This document shows, piece after piece, positions 36,675 to 47,200 of a stretch of 64,000 bases of DNA. The notes beneath the pieces are model-generated. The model was not told the origin of the DNA and did no database searches. It worked only from the letters and a program-made list of their open reading frames with translations. Source of the DNA: Phaeobacter inhibens DSM 16374 (lineage in GTDB: Bacteria > Pseudomonadota > Alphaproteobacteria > Rhodobacterales > Rhodobacteraceae); contig NZ_KI421498.1 of the NCBI RefSeq assembly GCF_000473105.1, positions 1,984,001-2,048,000 of the forward strand. The letters are read 5' to 3'. The position numbers and the translations under genes are program-made. Position 1 is the first letter of the stretch; the number at the start of each line of letters is the position of its first letter.

Positions 36675-39600
36675 TTGGGGCAATTGAAGACATCTGGGAA
36701 AACCACGGATCGCACTCCGTTCGATGCCTCGCGGTACAGCGGGGATATCGCCATTGTGGGTATGTCGCTCTGCGTGCCGGGCGCTCAGTCCCCCGGCGTG
36801 TTCTGGCAGAATCTGCGCGACGGTGTGGAATCGATCCGCCCTGTCAGCGAAGACGACCTGCTGGCCGCAGGCGAAGACCCCGAGACACTGTCCGACCCCA
36901 ACTATGTTGCCGCCACCGCAGCGCTGGAGGGGTACGCCGAGTTTGACGCCGACTTCTTCGGCTTCAGCCCGAAAGAAGCCGCGATCCTCGATCCGCAGCA
37001 CCGCAAATTCCTGGAGGTGGCCTGGAGCGCAATGGAGGATGCCGGTCATCCCCCCGAGAGTCTTGACGGTCCGATCGGGGTCTATGCCGGCTGCGGCATG
37101 GGGAGTTACTTCTACTTCAACATCTGCTCCAACAAGCCGCTGGTCGATGATGTGGGTATGTTCCTGCTGCGCCATACTGGCAACGACAAGGATTTCCTGT
37201 CCACCCGCGTCAGCCATGTGTTCGATCTAAAAGGCCCGTCGGTGAACATTCAGACCGCCTGCTCAACCTCGCTGGTGGCAGTGCATTACGCCAGCAAGGC
37301 GCTGCGCGAGGGCGAGTGTGAGATGGCCCTTGCCGGAGGCGTCACGATTGAGCTGCCGCAGGGCCGGGGCTACCTGTTCAAAGAGAACGAGATCCTGTCG
37401 CCGGACGGCCACTGCCATGCATTTGACCACCGTGCGCAGGGGACCGTTTTTGGCTCCGGCGCGGGGGCGGTTGCATTGCGCCGTCTGGAGGATGCGCTGG
37501 CGGATGGCGATCACATCTGGGCCGTCATCAAGGGTTCGGCGATCAACAATGACGGCGCCGACAAGGCGGGCTATCTCGCCCCCTCGGTTGAAGGGCAGGC
37601 CAGCGCCGTGCGACAGGCGCTGCGCGCCGCCAAGACCCCGCCGGATACCATCGACTATGTCGAATGCCACGGCACCGGAACCTATCTGGGCGACCCGATT
37701 GAAGTCACTGCCCTGACCGAAGCCTACCGCGAGACCACGCCCGCGGTCGGCTATTGCCGCATCGGCTCGGTGAAGACCAATATCGGGCACCTTGATACTG
37801 CCGCCGGTGTTGCCGGGTTAATCAAGACAACGCTCGCACTGCACCACGGCCAGATCCCGCCCAGTCTGGGGTATGAGGCACCGAACCCGGCCATTGATTT
37901 TGAAACCTCGCCTTTTGTGGTCAACGACCATTTGCGCGACTGGACCTCTGCCAAAGGGCCCCGCCGCGCGGCGATCAATGCGCTCGGGGTTGGCGGCACC
38001 AACGCCCATGCGGTGCTGGAACAAGCCGCCCCCCGTCCCGCCTCAGATGAGAGCGATTTCCCGTTCCACGTGCTGTGCCTTTCCGGCCATTCGAAAGCAG
38101 CGCTCGATGCCAATGCCACCGCTCTTGCGGCGCATCTACGCGCCAATCCCGATCTGCCGCTGGCGGATGTCGCCTATACGCTGAAGGAAGGCCGCCGCGG
38201 CTTTGCCAAGCGTCGGACATTGGTCGCCGAAACCCCGGAGGAGGCGGCCACCCTGCTCGAGGCGGGCGATCCGAGGCGCGTGTTTGACCATACTTGCGCA
38301 GAAAGCACACCTGAGGTGGTCTTCATGTTCCCCGGCGGCGGCGCGCAATATGCGGGCATGGCGCGGGATCTTTATGAAACTGAACCGGTTTTTGCCGATT
38401 GGATGGACCGGGGATTGGATCACCTTGAGAGCCAGCTAGACTATGACATTCGCGCGCTCTGGCTGCCTGATCCGGGACAGGAGGGCGCCGCCAATGCGCG
38501 CCTGCAACAGCCATCTGTGCAACTGCCGCTGATCATGATCGTTGAATTCGCGCTGGCGCAACTGTGGCTCAGCTGGGGCGTACGCCCCGCCGCGCTGGTG
38601 GGTCACTCCATGGGGGAGAACACCGCAGCTTGTCTGGCCGGGGTGCTGTCGTTTGAGGATTGCATCGATCTGGTGCTGCTGCGTGGACGGTTGTTCGACA
38701 AGGTGCCTGCGGGCGGCATGCTGTCGATCTCGCTGCCGCTGGAGGAGGTGGAGGCCAGATTGCCACCGGAGCTGGACATTGCCAGCGTCAATGCCCCGCG
38801 CCTCACAGCCGTCTCCGGACCGCAGGAGGCACTGGATGCGCTGGCGGCGCAGCTGACGGCGGATGAGGTGGATCATCAACGCATCCAGATCGACATTGCC
38901 GCTCACAGCCGCATGCTGGAGGGTATCCTGGAAGAGTATCGCCAGTTCCTGCGCGGGTTGACCCTGACAGCACCCGGTCGCCCGATCCTGTCCAACCGCA
39001 GCGGCAGGATCTTGAGTGACGCCGAGGCCACCGACCCCGAATACTGGGTCGGTCAGCTGCGCAATACGGTGATGTTTTCTGCCTGCCTGGACACGCTCGC
39101 CGAGCAGCCGAACCGGCTCTATCTTGAGGTTGGCCCCGGCAAGGCCTTGTCCTCTCTGGCGCAGATGGCCCCGGCAATCAAACCCGGTCAGGTGCTCAGC
39201 TCGCTGCGCCATCCCGACCAGACGATGGCCGATGACGCCTATTTCTTTGGCGTGATCGGACGGCTCTGGGCCGCCGGACTGGAGGCAGATTGGGATCAGA
39301 TCTGGGGTGATGCCCGCCGCCAGCGTCTTCCGCTGCCAACTTATGCGTTTCAGCGCAGCCGCTATTTCATCGAACCCGCGGCCCCGACCACTGCGGAAAC
39401 CGCAATCAGCACGCCTCTGCGCCACGACGATCTGTCACAATGGGGATCGCGCCCCAGCTGGCGACCGGCGCTGGCCAGCTGCGATCTCGACGTCACGGCG
39501 GAATTGGATCAACAGCCTGAAACCTGGCTGCTGTTTGAGGGCGACACCGGACTTTGCGCAGATCTGGCGCCACGGCTGGAGCAGGCAGGCCACAGAGTGG

Positions 39601-42600
39601 TACGGGTGGCCCCCGGCGACACCTATGCACAGCTGAGCGAGAGCCGCTATATGCTGGCCCCCGAACAGGGGCGCGCGGGCTATGATGCGCTGCTTGCCGA
39701 TCTGGCGCTGGCGGATCTTCTGCCCAGTCGGATCGGCCATTTCTGGCTGGTCACTGAGGGCGAGAGCTTCCGTCCCGGCGCCTCCTTCTTTGATCGCAAT
39801 CTGGAGATGGGCTTTTATGCGCTGACCGCCTTGGGGCAGGCTCTGGCCCAGATCGATCTGCCGCAGCCTGTGCATATGACGGTTTTCACCACCGGGGCAG
39901 CACAGCTGCGCAACGAGCCGCTGCCCTACCCGGAAAAGGCAATGATTGCCGGCCCTGCGGGCGTACTGCCGCGCGAGATCCCCGGCCTGACCTGCGCCAC
40001 GGTGGATATCGAGCTACCAACCCGCCCCAATGGTCTGCGCCGCTGGCTGTCGGAGGACGCTCCGGTGCCGATTACCGACCGCCTGCTGGAGGAGGTGCTG
40101 GCGGACCCGGCAAACGACACGGCACTCTGGCGCGGCGACAAGCGTTATGCCTTGCGGTGGCGCCCCGTGGCGCTGCCAGACAGCGAGCAAGCACCATCGT
40201 CCAACCCTGCCTTCCGCGAAGGCGGCACCTATCTGATCACCGGCGGTTACGGTGGGATCGGGCGCACGATTGCGGCGGATCTGATGCTGAGCTACGGCGC
40301 CAATGTCGTGCTGGTCTCGCGCGGCGGGTTGCCACCGCGCGATAACTGGGAAAGCTATCTCAATCGTCACAGCCCGGCCAATACAACCGCGCAACGCATC
40401 CGCGCGGTGATGGCACTGGACGCGATCGGCAGGGGACGGGTGTTGCCGCTGGCCGCGGATGTCTGCAACAGTGAGCAAATGCGCGCCGCTGTTGCAACGG
40501 CTGAGGAGACCTTTGGCCCGATCACCGGCGTCATCCACGGCGCCGGGCAGATCAACGATGCGCCGGTTCTCGCCAAGACAGAAGACGATATCGCCCAGGT
40601 TCTCGCTCCAAAGGTCAGCGGCCTCAGGGTACTGGACTCCATTTTCGGCACGGGTCAGCTGGAGTTGATGGTGCTGTTTTCCTCCTCCTCGACGGTGACG
40701 CGCCCGATTGGTCAGGTGGATTATGTCGCGGCCAATGAATACCTCAACGCCTTTGCCAAACATTGCACGGCTCTCTCCTCACCAGATCAGAGAACACATG
40801 TGGTCGCTGTCGACTGGGGGGTCTGGGCGGACGTCGGGATGGCGGCGGATGCCCTCGGCTCACACCAGCCCGAGGCAGGCAGTGACCCAAGCCCCTGCGA
40901 TCAGCCGCTGTTGGACAGCCGTCAGTTTTCCCATGACGGCAGCTTGCTGTTTCACCGCCGATTGACCAGCGATCAGTGGGTTCTGGATGAGCATCGCACC
41001 AAGAATGGCACCGCGCTGGTCCCCGGTACTGGTTATATCGAATATGCCGCTGAAGCGCTGGCAGAGTTGGGGCATGACGCGCCTTTCGCGCTGCGCGATC
41101 TCTATTTCCTGCGGCCTCTGGTGGTCACTGGAGCACCTTGCGATATGACCGTCCGGTTGACCCCGGTGGAACGCGGCTATGACTTTGCGGTCTACAGCCG
41201 CACCGCGGAAGGCTACGCCCTTCATGTGCAGGCGCTACTGGAAACCGATATCAATGGGGGCACGCCTGCGCCGGTCGATATCGCCGAGCTGAGGCTCCGC
41301 ACGCCAGAGATATCGGTGGCCACCCCCGCAGAACGACTGAAAACACCGCAGGAAGCGCATCTGAAATTCGGTCCTCGCTGGCATGTTCTGGAAGAAACAC
41401 GCCACAGTGCTGCAGAAGGTCTTGCCCAGCTGAAACTGCCGCAGATTGCCGAAGAAGACGGCACACTGCTGCCCCCCGGGCTGTTGGATCTGGCCACCGG
41501 CTGGGCCATTGATCTGGCCCCAGCCTATCGGGGCACCGCGCTTTGGGTGCCGGTATCCTATGACAGCATCCAGATTTTTGCCCCGCTGCCCGTTGAGTTG
41601 CTGAGCCATATGCGGCTGGTCGACAGCACCGCAAGTAGCGCACGGTTTGACATCACGCTGGCGGCAGCTGATGGCACTGTTGTGGCAGAAATCCGTGGGT
41701 TTCAAATGCAGCATCTGCCCGGCGCGACCAATCTGGCCCCGGCAGAGGGCGCAGACGCCAGCGCTGAGGATCTGGGCCTGATCGCTCCCGGCAGCGCGCA
41801 GCCCTTGTCACCGGAGGAACGTCGCCTTCACCGCAATATCGCCCAAGGGATCCGCGCCGAGGACGGCCCCGAGGCTCTGCGCCGTGCGCTCGCCACCGGG
41901 CTGTCGCAGGTGGTGGTCTCTTCTCTGGCGCTGCCGGATCTGATTGCACAGGCCGATCAACCGCCGCCGCAGAATGCCGACACCAGCCAGAGCTTTGAGC
42001 GACCACAACTGGACACCGATTACCTTGCCCCGCGCAATTCGGTCGAGGAAGAGATCGCGGCTCAGTTCGCACGGCTCCTTGGAGTGGCGCAGGTTGGGGT
42101 CGAAGACAGTTTCTTTGACCTCGGAGGTCATTCCCTGATCGCGGTCCGGCTCTTTGCACAGATCAAGCGAAGCTTTGGCGTTGATCTGGCGATCTCCACC
42201 CTGTTTGAGGCCCCCTCGGTTGCCAAGCTGGCAGAGCTGGTGATTGCGCGCACCGGTGGCGGTCTCACCACCGAGGCTCCGATTGATGCCGCAGGCGACA
42301 CACCGACTGAGGCCCCCAGCTATACCCATCTGGTCCAGCTGCACCCCGGTGATGGCACCGGGCGGCGACCGTTCTTCCTGGTCGCTGGCATGTTTGGCAA
42401 TGTGCTGAATCTGCGCCATCTGGCATTGATGGTTGGGAAGGACCGCCCCGTTTACGGGCTGCAGGCCCGCGGCCTGATCGGCGAGGATGCGCCACATGAC
42501 CGTTTGGACGAGGCCGCACGCGATTATCTTGTCGAAATCCGCAGCGTCCAGCCCGACGGCCCCTATCTGCTGGGCGGCTTCTCCGGCGGCGGGCTGACCG

Positions 42601-43172
42601 CCTATGAGATTGCCCAGCAATTGCAGGCTGAGGGTAAAGAGACTGCCGCGCTGATCCTTTTGGACACGCCGCTGCCGCTGCGCCCGGAGCTGTCGCGCCG
42701 CGACAAGGCGCTGATCAAATGGGCCGAACTGCGCAGCAAGGGGATCAGCTACCTGGGCGAATGGATCGGCAATCGTATCGCCTGGGAGATCGAGAAACGT
42801 CGCTATGCTGCCAGCGGCGACAGCGCAGCACCGGTGTTCAACAACCGCAAGGTCGAACTGGCCTTCCGCGCCGCCCTGCCCGCTTATGACCTGCAGCCTT
42901 GGTCCGGGCCACTGACGCTGTTCCGCCCGCCGCTGGACCGGCACTGGCAGGTCTCTGCCGGGAATTGGGTCAGCCGCGAGCGGGAATATGTCTTTGATGA
43001 CAACGACTGGACCCGCTGGGCCCCCGCAGTTGAGGTGGTCGAAGTCCCCGGCGATCACGACAGTATGGTTCTGGTGCCCAATGTCAGTGTATTGGCAGGA
43101 GAGGTGAAGGCGCGGCTGGATGCCGCCGACGCCGCAGCGCTGGCCCGCAGCACAGCAGAGGCCGCAGAATGA
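36675..43172 (+). CDS. type I polyketide synthase, KS-AT-KR-DH-ACP-TE
   Basis: A 2165-residue single-module PKS. KS residues ~22-450 (active C196 in TACSTSLVAV; HGTGTYLGDPIE; KTNIGHLD). AT ~535-850 (S645 in GHSMGE; IAAHS around H744 suggests malonyl rather than methylmalonyl). KR ~930-1400, including the structural half (TYLITGGYGGIGRT near 1185; Y1350 in YVAANEYLN). DH ~1420-1690 (H1440 in DEHRTKNGTALVPG; LLDLATGW). ACP ~1780-1850 (S1820 in GGHSL). Thioesterase ~1880-2150 (S1970 in GFSGGG; GDHDSM). The KR precedes the DH, which is unusual. The start is TTG at 36675 or 36684; AAGGA precedes both. It ends in an ATGA overlap with a glycosyltransferase. Confidence 0.95.
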   Translation: MGQLKTSGKTTDRTPFDASRYSGDIAIVGMSLCVPGAQSPGVFWQNLRDGVESIRPVSEDDLLAAGEDPETLSDPNYVAATAALEGYAEFDADFFGFSPKEAAILDPQHRKFLEVAWSAMEDAGHPPESLDGPIGVYAGCGMGSYFYFNICSNKPLVDDVGMFLLRHTGNDKDFLSTRVSHVFDLKGPSVNIQTACSTSLVAVHYASKALREGECEMALAGGVTIELPQGRGYLFKENEILSPDGHCHAFDHRAQGTVFGSGAGAVALRRLEDALADGDHIWAVIKGSAINNDGADKAGYLAPSVEGQASAVRQALRAAKTPPDTIDYVECHGTGTYLGDPIEVTALTEAYRETTPAVGYCRIGSVKTNIGHLDTAAGVAGLIKTTLALHHGQIPPSLGYEAPNPAIDFETSPFVVNDHLRDWTSAKGPRRAAINALGVGGTNAHAVLEQAAPRPASDESDFPFHVLCLSGHSKAALDANATALAAHLRANPDLPLADVAYTLKEGRRGFAKRRTLVAETPEEAATLLEAGDPRRVFDHTCAESTPEVVFMFPGGGAQYAGMARDLYETEPVFADWMDRGLDHLESQLDYDIRALWLPDPGQEGAANARLQQPSVQLPLIMIVEFALAQLWLSWGVRPAALVGHSMGENTAACLAGVLSFEDCIDLVLLRGRLFDKVPAGGMLSISLPLEEVEARLPPELDIASVNAPRLTAVSGPQEALDALAAQLTADEVDHQRIQIDIAAHSRMLEGILEEYRQFLRGLTLTAPGRPILSNRSGRILSDAEATDPEYWVGQLRNTVMFSACLDTLAEQPNRLYLEVGPGKALSSLAQMAPAIKPGQVLSSLRHPDQTMADDAYFFGVIGRLWAAGLEADWDQIWGDARRQRLPLPTYAFQRSRYFIEPAAPTTAETAISTPLRHDDLSQWGSRPSWRPALASCDLDVTAELDQQPETWLLFEGDTGLCADLAPRLEQAGHRVVRVAPGDTYAQLSESRYMLAPEQGRAGYDALLADLALADLLPSRIGHFWLVTEGESFRPGASFFDRNLEMGFYALTALGQALAQIDLPQPVHMTVFTTGAAQLRNEPLPYPEKAMIAGPAGVLPREIPGLTCATVDIELPTRPNGLRRWLSEDAPVPITDRLLEEVLADPANDTALWRGDKRYALRWRPVALPDSEQAPSSNPAFREGGTYLITGGYGGIGRTIAADLMLSYGANVVLVSRGGLPPRDNWESYLNRHSPANTTAQRIRAVMALDAIGRGRVLPLAADVCNSEQMRAAVATAEETFGPITGVIHGAGQINDAPVLAKTEDDIAQVLAPKVSGLRVLDSIFGTGQLELMVLFSSSSTVTRPIGQVDYVAANEYLNAFAKHCTALSSPDQRTHVVAVDWGVWADVGMAADALGSHQPEAGSDPSPCDQPLLDSRQFSHDGSLLFHRRLTSDQWVLDEHRTKNGTALVPGTGYIEYAAEALAELGHDAPFALRDLYFLRPLVVTGAPCDMTVRLTPVERGYDFAVYSRTAEGYALHVQALLETDINGGTPAPVDIAELRLRTPEISVATPAERLKTPQEAHLKFGPRWHVLEETRHSAAEGLAQLKLPQIAEEDGTLLPPGLLDLATGWAIDLAPAYRGTALWVPVSYDSIQIFAPLPVELLSHMRLVDSTASSARFDITLAAADGTVVAEIRGFQMQHLPGATNLAPAEGADASAEDLGLIAPGSAQPLSPEERRLHRNIAQGIRAEDGPEALRRALATGLSQVVVSSLALPDLIAQADQPPPQNADTSQSFERPQLDTDYLAPRNSVEEEIAAQFARLLGVAQVGVEDSFFDLGGHSLIAVRLFAQIKRSFGVDLAISTLFEAPSVAKLAELVIARTGGGLTTEAPIDAAGDTPTEAPSYTHLVQLHPGDGTGRRPFFLVAGMFGNVLNLRHLALMVGKDRPVYGLQARGLIGEDAPHDRLDEAARDYLVEIRSVQPDGPYLLGGFSGGGLTAYEIAQQLQAEGKETAALILLDTPLPLRPELSRRDKALIKWAELRSKGISYLGEWIGNRIAWEIEKRRYAASGDSAAPVFNNRKVELAFRAALPAYDLQPWSGPLTLFRPPLDRHWQVSAGNWVSREREYVFDDNDWTRWAPAVEVVEVPGDHDSMVLVPNVSVLAGEVKARLDAADAAALARSTAEAAE

Positions 43173-44239
43173 TCAAAGCCGCCGCTCCCTCCGCCGCGCC
43201 GCCTTTGGACACCTCCTCGGGTGGTGCAGAAGCGCGCATTCTGACCATCATCCTGAATTACAAGACGCCTCAGATGACGCTGGACTGCGCCGCCGCCGCG
43301 CTGGAGCAGATGGAAGAGCTGCCCGGTGAAGTGGTGATCATCGACAACGGCTCCGCCGATGGCTCTTATGAGCAGTTGCTCACGGCGGTGCAGGCGCGCG
43401 GCTGGCTGGACAGCGGCCGCCTGCGCCTGATCGCCAGCGACCGCAACGGCGGGTTTGGGGCGGGGATGAACATCGGCTTTCGCCTCGGTCTCGCCGATGG
43501 CAGCGCGCCTGAGTTCTATTATCTGCTGAACTCGGATGCCTTTGTGCAGCCAGGCGCGATCCGCGCATTGCGGGATTTCTTGCTGGCCACGCCAACCGCC
43601 GGGCTTGTTGGCTCCTACGTGCGGGGCACTGATGGGACGCCTCATTGCACCGCCTTTCGCTTTCCCACCATCGCGGGCGAGTTTGAATCCTCGGTGCGAA
43701 CCGGCATTGTGACGCGCCTGCTGAAAGATGCCGTGGTGCCGATGGAGATCCCCACCGAGCCGACACAGCTGGATTGGACCGCTGGCGCCAGCCTGATGAT
43801 CCGTCGCGAGGTGATTGATGCGGTTGGAGGTTTTGACGAGACATTCTTTCTCTACTTTGAGGAAACCGAGCTGTGCCATCGCGCTGCCCGCGCCGGGTGG
43901 AGCACGCATTATCTGCCCACAAGCGAGGTCGCCCATGTGGGATCCGCCTCAACCGGGATGAAGGATTGGCAGCGCACACCGCAATACTGGTTCGACAGCC
44001 GGTTGCACTACTTTCTCAGCACCCATGGGCGCGCTTACACGGTCGGGGCCACATTAGCGCTGATTAGCGGCAGCCTGCTCTATGGGCTGCGCCGGCTGGT
44101 GTCGGACAAACCGGCCTCGGACCCGCCGTATTTTCTGCGGGATCTGATCGTTCATCATAGCCGCGCGATCTTTCGCCGCCGCAAAACCCAGCCTATGGAA
44201 ACCCGCCAGACCCCGTCTCAACCGGAGGAGCAGAAATGA
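43169..44239 (+). CDS. glycosyltransferase family 2 (rhamnosyltransferase-like)
   Basis: A 356-residue GT2. ILTIILNYKTPQMTLDCAA, IDNGSADGS, SDRNGGFGAGMNIGFR and the metal motif LLNSDAF identify the WbbL/RfbN-like branch. WTAGASLMIRREVIDAVGGFDETFFLYFEE is the acceptor/base region. A hydrophobic patch near residue 300 could attach it to the membrane. It sits between the PKS and the NRPS and overlaps both by 4 nt, which ties sugar transfer to the assembly-line operon. Confidence 0.9.
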   Translation: MIKAAAPSAAPPLDTSSGGAEARILTIILNYKTPQMTLDCAAAALEQMEELPGEVVIIDNGSADGSYEQLLTAVQARGWLDSGRLRLIASDRNGGFGAGMNIGFRLGLADGSAPEFYYLLNSDAFVQPGAIRALRDFLLATPTAGLVGSYVRGTDGTPHCTAFRFPTIAGEFESSVRTGIVTRLLKDAVVPMEIPTEPTQLDWTAGASLMIRREVIDAVGGFDETFFLYFEETELCHRAARAGWSTHYLPTSEVAHVGSASTGMKDWQRTPQYWFDSRLHYFLSTHGRAYTVGATLALISGSLLYGLRRLVSDKPASDPPYFLRDLIVHHSRAIFRRRKTQPMETRQTPSQPEEQK

Positions 44240-47200
44240 CCCCATTCTCCTGTATCGTTCTTGGCAATGAATCACTGCTTGTCGCCTGCGCGGACACATT
44301 GCTGGCCCGCGGCCACAGCATCGCCGCCGTGGTAACCAAAGACGCCGAAATCCGCCAGTGGGCCGCTGACAAGGGCCTGAGCGTGCTGGAGGATGCACGC
44401 GACTTTGGTGGATCCGTGGACTGGCTGCTGTCCATCGCCAACCTTGAGATCATCCCCGACAGCGTGCTGGCCCGCGCAGCGAATGGCGGCGTCAATTTTC
44501 ACGACGGTCCGTTGCCGCGCTATGCCGGCCTCAACACGCCGAACTGGGCCCTGATCGAAGGGGCCACGGAGTACGGCATCACCTGGCACATGATCGAGGG
44601 CGGGGTGGATGAGGGCGACATCCTCGCCCAGCGCCTGTTTGCGATTGCCGGGGATGAGACGGCCTATAGCCTCAACGCTAAATGCTACGCTGCCGCGATG
44701 GACAGCTTCGGCGATGTGCTGGGCCAGCTGGAAACCGGCACACTGGCGCGGCAGGCGCAGGATTTCAGCACCCGCAAGCTCTATACACGGGCCAACCGAC
44801 CCGAAGCGGGCGCCCTGCTGGATCTGGCGCAGCCTGCAACCGATTTGCACCGGTTGATACGTGCGCTTGATTTCAACGGTTACTGGAACCCGCTCTGCGC
44901 CGCCAAGGTGCAGTTGAGTGCGAACAGTGGCGTGCCGATAGCGCTGATCGGCACCGCAGAGATCGCAGAAGGATCCGGAGTGCCGGGCACCGTGCTGAGC
45001 GTCGACGCCAAGACGGTGACACTGGCCTGCGGCGACGGTGCGCTGCGGCTTGGCGGATTGCACCACAGCGACGGGCGCCCGATCCGCGCCACCGATCATG
45101 TCCAAACGGGGGATGTTCTGCCGTCCCTTGATGCAGAAGACCGCCGCGATCTGACCCGACAACTGACAGCAACCCAGGCGAGCGAGAGCAAATGGCGCAA
45201 GGCGCTGGCCGCCCTGCCCGCTGTGGATCTGCCGTTGGCAGGTCCAGCAATTGATGCCCCCGCGGACATTACGCATCACACACTCTCCCATAATGTGGCC
45301 CTGACAGAGATTGATGTGCTAAGCGTCGCCCTTGCCCTCACGCTGTGCAGTTCCGGAGCGGAGGCTGCCGGGATCGCGCTCAGCACCGATGCGCTGCAGG
45401 AGGCTGCCATCGCCGGGATGATCTGTGACTGGGTGCCGGTGCAGGCCCGCCGCGATGCACCCTTTGACGATTTGCGATCCCGGTTGACTGCGGAGTTGGA
45501 CAGCACCCGCAACAGCGGTGGATTTGCGGCCGATCTGATCGCCCGCGCGCCGGAGCTGCGACAGACCGGGGGCAGCGGCCTCTGCCCGGATATCGGCTGC
45601 ATGCTGGGGCGCGCGCAACATATAGACGGATGTGTGGCGACCCTTTCCCTGTCAGAGCGCGCGCTGGCCCTGCATATCGATACAGCCCGACTGGATGCGC
45701 AAGCGACCAAGCTGTTGGTGGGCCGGGTCGAAATGCTGATCGACGCGCTGGCCTCGGCGTCCGGTGGCACCATGGCCGATCTACCCGTCCTGCCAGAGGC
45801 CGAACGGCGGCAGATGTTGCTGGACTGGAACAGCACCGCCCGTTCCGACACCGGGCAAAGCACCATACCGGCGGAGTTTGCGGCCCAGGTTGCACAAACC
45901 CCGGAGGCCACGGCGCTGGTTTATGAGGGCGAGAGCCTGACCTATGCCGAACTCTCCGCGCAGGTCGATGATCTGGCTGCCATCCTGCGTGACCGCGGCG
46001 TGGCACCGGGCAGCCATGTCGGCATCTATCTGGGACGCGGACCTGATCTGGTGATTGCCGCCCTCGCCACGATGGCGGCGGGCGGGGCCTATGTGCCGCT
46101 GGATCCGGCCTATCCGGCGGATCGCATCGCACATTTCATCACCGATAGCGCCGCAAGCGTGATCCTGACCGACAGCGGACACCGGGACCAGCTGCCCGGC
46201 ACATTGTCAGCCGATATCCTATGCCTTGACGCCCTGCCCGAAGTGCCCGCCGCGGCTGAAACGGCTGCCACAGCGCCCGGCCCACAGGATCTGGCCTATC
46301 TGATCTACACGTCCGGCTCCACCGGCACGCCCAAAGGCGTGATGGTGCGCCATGGCAATGTTGCGAATTTCTTTGCCGCCATGGATGACCGCATCCCACA
46401 TCAGCCGGGCGATTGCTGGCTGGCGGTGACGAGCCTGTCATTCGACATCTCTGTGCTGGAACTGTTCTGGACCCTGTCGCGCGGCTTCAAACTGGTGCTG
46501 TCCAGTGATGAGGCGCGGTTGCAACTCTCCAATGGGCCGATTGCCACCAGCGACCGGGGCATGGACTTCAACCTGTTTTACTGGGGCAATGACGACGGCC
46601 CCGGTCCGCGCAAATATGAACTGCTGCTGGAGGGTGCGAAATTCGCCGATCAGCACGGGTTCAACGCCGTCTGGACACCGGAGCGGCATTTCCACGCTTT
46701 TGGCGGCCCCTATCCGAACCCGGCGGTGACCGGCGCGGCGGTGGCTGCGGTCACGAAAAATATCGGTGTGCGTGCGGGCTCCTGCGTGGCGCCGCTGCAT
46801 CACCCGGCCCGCATTGCCGAGGAATGGTCAGTGATCGACAACCTGACCGACGGCCGCGCCGGTATTGGTTTTGCCTCTGGCTGGCAGCCGGATGATTTCA
46901 TCCTGCGCCCCGAAAACACCCCCCCCGCCAACAAACCTGCGCTGTTTGAGGCGATCGAGACCGTGCGCAAGCTCTGGCGCGGCGAAGAGGTTGCCTTCCC
47001 GCGCAAGGATGGGGGCGACCACGCGGTGCTGACCCAGCCGCGCCCGGTGTCAAAGGAGCTACCCGTCTGGGTCACCACTGCCGGCAACCCAGAAACCTGG
47101 CGCGAGGCGGGCAGTATCGGGGCCAATGTGCTGACCCATCTGCTGGGCCAGAGCATCGAAGAGGTCGCGGGCAAGATCACCATCTATCACGACGCCCTGC

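Noticed and set aside
41808-43058. 416-codon minus-strand frame inside the PKS
   Set aside because: Opposite the ACP-TE part of the PKS; composition typical of an antisense GC-rich frame.
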